From Candidatus Colinaster equi (GTDB taxonomy: Bacteria; Bacillota; Clostridia; Lachnospirales; Lachnospiraceae): 64,000 nucleotides of DNA. Made by a program: the position numbers and the translations under genes. The stretch covers positions 1 through 64,000 of the forward strand of contig JAGHVF010000002.1 in assembly GCA_018064425.1 (NCBI GenBank), written 5' to 3'. How positions within the stretch are numbered: position 1 is the first letter of the stretch; every line of letters starts with the position of its first letter. Shown one piece after another: positions 59,003 to 64,000 of the stretch. The notes beneath the pieces are model-generated. The model searched no databases, had not been told where the DNA came from, and worked only from the letters and a program-made list of their open reading frames with translations.

Positions 59003-61078
59003 ATGGAAAACGAAGTTATTGGTAAGGTAAAACTGGATTACAGTCATTATTCGGGACAGGATTTGTATTGCGACGGTGAGGTTGAAGATGAAATCCTTGA
59101 TATAGTGACAAAATATTCGCCTGTTGAGTATGGCAGGATAATTGAAGAAAGAAAGAGTTGGCCTGTGTTGTATCATCTGTCAACGCAGAGAGAGAATATT
59201 GTAAGCTGGCTGCCAATAGATAAGAGCATGAAGGTGCTGGAAATAGGTGCAGGATGCGGTGCGATAACAGGTGTATTGTCTGATATGGCAAAAGAAGTTA
59301 CCTGTGTTGATTTGTCCAGAAAGAGAAGCCTTATCAATGCTCACAGACACGAAGAGTGTGATAATATCACGATAAATGTCGGCAATTTCAGTGATATAGA
59401 ACCGGATTTGGATACTGATTATGACTATGCTTTGTTAATCGGAGTATTCGAATACGGACAGAGTTATATCGGTGGAAAGACGCCGTATGAGGATTTTCTT
59501 ACGATAATTAGAAAGCATGTTAAGCCCGGCGGAAGCATTGTTATAGCTATTGAGAATCGATATGGTATGAAATACTTTGCAGGATGCAAAGAAGACCATT
59601 TGGGTACATATTTTTCTTCAATTGAGTGTTATAAGAATGGCGGCGGTGTAAGAACTTTCTCTAAAAACGGTCTGAAAAAGATTTTCGAGAGTACCGGTGA
59701 GAATGAATACCATTTCTATTATCCATATCCTGATTATAAGTTTATGACAACACTTTTTAGTGATGACGAATTGCCCAAAAAGGGTGAATTGTATAATAAT
59801 CTTCGCAATTTTGATCAGGACAGAATGTTGTTGTTCGATGAGCAGGCTGCTTTTGACGGCGTATTGGAAGATGGACATTTTCCGTTTTTCTCCAATTCAT
59901 ATCTTGTGGTACTTGGAGCAAGACCGGATACGGACTATATCAGATACTCAAGTGACAGAGCTTCATTGTATAGCCTGAGTACGAGAATAAGTAAAGGTCA
60001 GAATGGTAAGATAGTAAAAAAACACGCGTTATCAATAAACGACGGCCCGGGTTCGGGACATAACCATGTGAATAATATGGTTAGATACGGTGAACTTCTT
60101 GCTGACAGATATTCGGGAAGTAAATTGCAGATAGTGCCATGTAAGCAGGAGGAGAACGGAACTGTAAGTTTCCCATATGTATCCGGAAGACCATTGTCGG
60201 AGATGTTTGATGAATTGCTTGCAAACGGTGATGTGGAAGGATTCACTTCTCTTTTTGATGAATACTTTAACAGAATTGATTATGGTAATGATGAGTATGT
60301 AAGCGATTTGGATTTGGTATTTTCAAATATACTTGTTGATGGTGATACATGGACGGTCATTGACTATGAATGGGTTGAAGAAAAGAAGATACCTACCAAA
60401 GAGATTGCATTCAGAGCTTTATACTGTTATTTGCTTGAAAATGAGGAGCGTAATAAATTTAATTTTGAATTAATTATTGAAAAACTGGGTATAACACCTG
60501 ATGAAGCCGAAGGATATAGGTTGCAGGAGGCCGCTTTCCAAAAGAAGGTAACCGGCAAGAGACTTAGCATGGGTGAATTGCGTAATCTTATCGGCGGACC
60601 TATTCTTATGGCGGATAAATTGTTGACAGCCGGTGGTGCAGATAAGCTTAGATCTACTGTACAGATATATGAAGATTACGGAAGAGGCTTTAACGAGGAT
60701 GATTCTTTCTTCGTAGATGAAGTATATAATGCGGATAATTATATAGAATTCTCTGTGCCGATTGACAGCAAGGCATGTAAAGTGCGTATTGATCCTTTTA
60801 TGGATTATTGTATGACAGAAGTACATGAGATTGCATTAAACGGTGAAGTTCTTGATATTCATGATAATAAGAGAGTATATGTTAACGGCAAGAAACTGCA
60901 AAGTGAAAACGGTGTTAACTGCGTATTCTACTATAACGATCCTAACATTGTTGTGGAAGTAAAGGACAAGGTCAGAAGTACGGGGAATCTGCTTAGAGTG
61001 CGTATGACAACAGGCGAATTGCCGGGAAATATGGTTAAGAGCCTCAAGAATGAGCTGCAAAAGAAAATAAGATTCTAA
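59003..61078 (+). CDS. Methyltransferase-kinase fusion, WbdD-like chain terminator candidate
   Basis: This 691-residue protein begins with a class I SAM methyltransferase (about 40-230; VLEIGAGCGAITGVLS motif I, PGGSIVIAIENRYGMK). It continues with a kinase-like domain (about 330-480) of the aminoglycoside-phosphotransferase type: KKH near residue 335, hinge PYVSGRPLSEMF, catalytic-loop DLVFSN with Asp437 and Asn442, and metal-binding Asp454 in VIDYEW. A beta-rich C-terminal region of about 130 residues follows. WbdD of E. coli O8/O9a has the same order, methyltransferase then kinase, and ends chain growth by adding phosphate and methyl. Location right after a Wzt with a binding domain supports this role, but it is inference. 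GGAGCAGGA precedes the ATG. Confidence 0.8.
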   Translation: MENEVIGKVKLDYSHYSGQDLYCDGEVEDEILDIVTKYSPVEYGRIIEERKSWPVLYHLSTQRENIVSWLPIDKSMKVLEIGAGCGAITGVLSDMAKEVTCVDLSRKRSLINAHRHEECDNITINVGNFSDIEPDLDTDYDYALLIGVFEYGQSYIGGKTPYEDFLTIIRKHVKPGGSIVIAIENRYGMKYFAGCKEDHLGTYFSSIECYKNGGGVRTFSKNGLKKIFESTGENEYHFYYPYPDYKFMTTLFSDDELPKKGELYNNLRNFDQDRMLLFDEQAAFDGVLEDGHFPFFSNSYLVVLGARPDTDYIRYSSDRASLYSLSTRISKGQNGKIVKKHALSINDGPGSGHNHVNNMVRYGELLADRYSGSKLQIVPCKQEENGTVSFPYVSGRPLSEMFDELLANGDVEGFTSLFDEYFNRIDYGNDEYVSDLDLVFSNILVDGDTWTVIDYEWVEEKKIPTKEIAFRALYCYLLENEERNKFNFELIIEKLGITPDEAEGYRLQEAAFQKKVTGKRLSMGELRNLIGGPILMADKLLTAGGADKLRSTVQIYEDYGRGFNEDDSFFVDEVYNADNYIEFSVPIDSKACKVRIDPFMDYCMTEVHEIALNGEVLDIHDNKRVYVNGKKLQSENGVNCVFYYNDPNIVVEVKDKVRSTGNLLRVRMTTGELPGNMVKSLKNELQKKIRF

Positions 61079-61093
61079 TGTGGAGATGAGAAA

Positions 61094-63010
61094 ATGCTTG
61101 ATACATTAAAGACTCTTGTTAAAATGCCAAGGATAATTTGGTTAGATAAAAAATATAAAAGCGAATTGGATAATCAGTATGTATCCTATGATGCCTGGAT
61201 AAAACAGAAAGAGCTTGAATTTTTGGCGGGAACCGAGCCGAATACAAACGATATTCAGGTGGTTGAGTATGGTGATATCGGAAAAGTAAAATATGTCGGA
61301 GATATAATACTCTTTACGACAGACAGAAGTAAGCTCGCAATCAGAGCTTTGTACGCGGTCGTTTCGGTATTCAATGAAGATGATAACGTTAAAGTTGTAT
61401 ACGGAGATGAAGATGAATACAATTCCAACCGTACAGTGCGAATGAATCCTTTATTCAGACCCGAATGGTCGCCTGATACATTGCGTAGCTATATGTATAT
61501 GGGTAATGTTGTCGCTATGCGCAAGGATGCGATACCTGAAGGTGCATCGGATATATATGAATTGGTTGTTAAGTCTACAGAAGGTATGTCGGCTGAACAG
61601 GTAAGGCATATTGATTATGTGCTGTATCACAATGATTATTCAAAGGCATTGTATTTGAATGATAACAGGTTTGCGTATGATGTACCGGCTGATGCGAAGG
61701 TGTCGATTGTGATTCCGTCAAAGGATAACCCGGATGTATTACGTCAACTACTTGAGTCTATGGTTAAAATGACGACGGATGTAAAATATAGCGTAGTTAT
61801 CATAGATAACGGCTCTTCCGAGACGAATCAAATCAAGATTAAACAAATGAAGGTAGACATAATGTCGCTCTCAGAGGCACATGGGCACCGGCTTGAAACA
61901 ATTGATTATGAGGTCTTTCCGATTGAATTCAATTTTTCACGTATGTGCAATATAGGTGCTTCTTTTGCAACGAATGAATATATTCTGTTTCTTAATGATG
62001 ATATGGAGATAAGAGACAGTAAATGGCTTTGCAAGATGTTGAGATATGCCGGTCAGGATCATGTCGGAGCTGTCGGCGCAAAATTGTTGTATCCTGACAG
62101 TAAAATGATTCAGCATGTCGGAATAACCAATTTGAGATTGGGACCTGTTCATAAGCTTCAGTATAAGGAAGACAATCACGTATATTATGACCACGTCAAT
62201 GATGTTGATCGTAATGTGCTTGGCGTAACAGGCGCGTGTCTGATGATTAGAAAGACTGTATTCGATGATATCGGTGGCTTTGATGAAGATTTTGCCGTTG
62301 CATTCAATGATGTAGACTTGTGCTATGCATTGTATGAGGCGGGTTATCATAATGTTGTTGTTAATACAACACATTTGTGGCATTATGAATCGCTCAGCCG
62401 CGGAGATGATGAGTCAAAGGAAAAACTTGAGAGACTGATGTCGGAGCGTGTGCGATTATATGAGAAGCATCCGAATTTATATGCAATAGATCCGTATTAT
62501 CATGACTATCTAACAAACGATATACTGGACAGTAATTATTCATATGCTTATGAATATGATGATGCTGTCACAAGACATATAAAAGTCACACCCAAAAAGA
62601 TTGGTTATACAATTAAGGATGAATGGTATAATGAGTGCTTGATTATCAGTCTTGAACAGTGTGGCACATTGGAGTATTGGCTAGGTCCCAAGAAAGCAAA
62701 ACAAAGTGATAAGGATAAGATATATATCGGTGGGTATTCGTTTGTAGCGGGAAGCGATAATGCATGCTTTGATTTCAAGATTCTGCTAAAGGGAGCTGAC
62801 GGTATATATGAACTGCCGGCCAATAAGTTGTACAGACCGGATTTGGAGATTAACCTTGATGTGGAAGAGAATGCTGCATTGTGCGGATTTTCACTTATGC
62901 CGGAAACGGATAAACTGCCTAAAGGAGATTATCAGGTGGGAGTTATTGCAAGAGGTAAAGCATCCAGACTTGTACTTTGTAGATTTACGGGAAGATATTT
63001 GCATTTGTAA
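61094..63010 (+). CDS. Large GT2-family glycosyltransferase
   Basis: This 638-residue protein has an N-terminal region of about 195 residues containing a degenerate GT2-like segment (VVYGDEDEYNSN). The main GT-A domain follows (about 200-460): KVSIVIPSKDNPDVLRQLLE, IIDNGSSE, metal site FLNDDMEI, GVTGACLMIRKTVFDDIGGF and DVDLCYAL. This is typical of the rhamnosyltransferase-like GT2 group in O-antigen clusters. A C-terminal region of about 140 residues of unknown type follows. AGATGAGAAA precedes the ATG, 15 bases after the capping candidate. Confidence 0.88.
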   Translation: MLDTLKTLVKMPRIIWLDKKYKSELDNQYVSYDAWIKQKELEFLAGTEPNTNDIQVVEYGDIGKVKYVGDIILFTTDRSKLAIRALYAVVSVFNEDDNVKVVYGDEDEYNSNRTVRMNPLFRPEWSPDTLRSYMYMGNVVAMRKDAIPEGASDIYELVVKSTEGMSAEQVRHIDYVLYHNDYSKALYLNDNRFAYDVPADAKVSIVIPSKDNPDVLRQLLESMVKMTTDVKYSVVIIDNGSSETNQIKIKQMKVDIMSLSEAHGHRLETIDYEVFPIEFNFSRMCNIGASFATNEYILFLNDDMEIRDSKWLCKMLRYAGQDHVGAVGAKLLYPDSKMIQHVGITNLRLGPVHKLQYKEDNHVYYDHVNDVDRNVLGVTGACLMIRKTVFDDIGGFDEDFAVAFNDVDLCYALYEAGYHNVVVNTTHLWHYESLSRGDDESKEKLERLMSERVRLYEKHPNLYAIDPYYHDYLTNDILDSNYSYAYEYDDAVTRHIKVTPKKIGYTIKDEWYNECLIISLEQCGTLEYWLGPKKAKQSDKDKIYIGGYSFVAGSDNACFDFKILLKGADGIYELPANKLYRPDLEINLDVEENAALCGFSLMPETDKLPKGDYQVGVIARGKASRLVLCRFTGRYLHL

Positions 63011-63030
63011 TGTGAGAATGAGGTAATACT

Positions 63031-64000
63031 ATGGGCGACGATTATCGCAAGATGTATGAAGATGAACAGAAGAAATGTGCCGAATACATTGCAAAAGTGG
63101 CAAAGCTTGAAGAAGAGAATGCCATGTTACAATTTCGACTGGACAGAATTCATAACAATCCTTTGTGGAAATGCACCAAAGGCATCAGAGATATGATGTT
63201 AAAGAGCGCTAAGTTAAAAAAGCGTATTCGCAATCTCGGCGGACCGAGAGGTTTTTATGATAAGGTGCTGTACAAGATACGTGAAAGCAAGGCAAAGAAA
63301 AGTTACGGAACGGCCAGTTTTCCCGATGCTTCAAGACGTGCAAATGAAAGCGGGCAGGTATTTGAGCAGATGCCGCTAATCAGTATTCTTGTACCGTTAT
63401 ATAATACTCCGAAGGAATTTCTGAAGGAGATGATCGATTCTGTATTGTGGCAGACATATGGCAATTGGGAGTTGTGCCTGGCGGACGGTTCGGATGATGA
63501 ACATGCTTATGTTGGTGAGTATTGCAAAGATATAAGCGATAAAGATGCGCGTGTCAAATACATGAAACTGACCGAGAACAAAGGTATATCCGGCAATACG
63601 AATGAATGCTACAAAATGGCAAGCGGTACATTTATCGGATTGTTTGACCATGATGACATTCTGCATCCTTCAGTTCTCTATGAGTATGTCAAGGTGATTA
63701 ATGAGAAGAATGCGGATTATTTGTATTGTGATGAGACGACTTTCCATCGTGGTGATATAAACAAGATGATCACCATGCATTTTAAGCCGGATTATGCAAT
63801 AGATAATTTGCGTGCAAACAATTATATATGCCATTTCAGCTGCTTTAAAAAGGAGCTGCTCAATGACATGGAATTGTTTAGGAGTGAATTTGACGGCAGC
63901 CAGGATCATGATATGATATTACGTCTTACGGATAAGGCTAAGAATGTTGTTCATGTGCCGAAACTTTTGTATTATTGGCGTTCTCATGCGGGAAGTGTGG
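63031..64000 (+). CDS. GT2-family glycosyltransferase (runs off right edge)
   Basis: The frame is open from ATG 63031 to the window end (323 complete codons), so the C terminus is missing. An N-terminal coiled coil (AKLEEENAMLQFRLD) is followed by a basic helical segment. The GT2 domain starts near residue 115: LISILVPLYNTPKEFLKEM, LADGSDD, NKGISGNTNECYKMASGTF and the metal site FDHDDI. GSQDHDMILRL and YWRSHAGSV are late GT2 motifs of rhamnosyltransferase-type enzymes. The ribosome site AATGAGGTAA is 8 bases upstream. It continues the export-linked assembly cluster to the right. Confidence 0.88.
   Translation, partial: MGDDYRKMYEDEQKKCAEYIAKVAKLEEENAMLQFRLDRIHNNPLWKCTKGIRDMMLKSAKLKKRIRNLGGPRGFYDKVLYKIRESKAKKSYGTASFPDASRRANESGQVFEQMPLISILVPLYNTPKEFLKEMIDSVLWQTYGNWELCLADGSDDEHAYVGEYCKDISDKDARVKYMKLTENKGISGNTNECYKMASGTFIGLFDHDDILHPSVLYEYVKVINEKNADYLYCDETTFHRGDINKMITMHFKPDYAIDNLRANNYICHFSCFKKELLNDMELFRSEFDGSQDHDMILRLTDKAKNVVHVPKLLYYWRSHAGSV

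Noticed and set aside
1..64000. tRNA, rRNA, insertion sequences, phage genes or attachment sites
   Set aside because: None recognised: no transposase or integrase motif in any plausible gene, and no tRNA-like fold noticed in the intergenic regions.

Overview
The window looks like a stretch of chromosome from an anaerobic, AT-leaning Gram-positive bacterium of the Clostridia, most probably the family Lachnospiraceae. The basis is GGAGG-type ribosome sites, an ECF sigma factor with a zinc anti-sigma factor, GH25 wall hydrolases, lipoprotein and single-TM surface proteins without LPXTG anchors, and families that I recall mainly from Lachnospiraceae (DUF6020-like, DUF6077-like, EFR1-type ferredoxin). 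No rRNA, tRNA, CRISPR array, insertion sequence or prophage was seen.

Left part (1 to about 9.4 kb) is a mixed housekeeping/accessory region: the 3' end of an unknown gene; a convergent DUF4143-type ATPase; two tandem small peptides with double-glycine leaders, one carrying a LysM domain; a flavodoxin/ferredoxin fusion; an ECF sigma/anti-sigma/DUF4097 lipoprotein operon with a recognisable ECF promoter; small membrane proteins; an XRE regulator with a repeated site over its promoter; and a BioY transporter.

From about 9.4 kb to the right edge nearly every gene lies on the plus strand and concerns cell-surface glycan assembly. 9.4-24.6 kb holds a sugar epimerase, a small secreted protein, an SH3b protein, an O-antigen ligase/polymerase-like protein, GT4 and GT2 transferases, a giant secreted subtilase, a DUF6020-like membrane protein and a GT10 fucosyltransferase. 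24.7-37.9 kb is one long unit without internal terminators: an acyltransferase, a GT4, CDP-glucose 4,6-dehydratase, a second DUF6020-like protein, a papain-family protease, two polyprenyl-phosphate-type GT2s, a UDP-galactopyranose-mutase-like flavoenzyme, a GT-C-like membrane protein and UDP-glucose dehydrogenase. 38-46.7 kb holds UDP-glucuronate epimerase and an acylation cassette (MBOAT, two SGNH proteins, an acyltransferase-3), a split membrane gene and an rRNA-type methyltransferase. 46.8-50.5 kb encodes a FIST-domain hybrid histidine kinase and a CheY-like receiver. 50.7-64 kb holds two GH25 lysozymes interleaved with rfbB, rfbA and rfbC, then an ABC exporter (Wzm/Wzt with a C-terminal carbohydrate-binding extension), a methyltransferase-kinase fusion resembling the O-antigen chain terminator WbdD, and large GT2 transferases running off the right edge.

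Together the genes describe synthesis of nucleotide sugars (dTDP-6-deoxyhexose, CDP-6-deoxyhexose, UDP-glucuronate/galacturonate), chain assembly inside the cell, a likely chain-capping and ABC-export step, extracellular decoration (lipid-linked sugars, acyl groups), and remodelling of the wall and surface proteins. The most notable points are the WbdD-like capping enzyme beside a Wzt with a binding domain in a Gram-positive locus, the LysM cargo on a bacteriocin-type leader, and the GH25 enzymes embedded in the rfb operon. All functional calls come from reading the sequence; no database search was possible.
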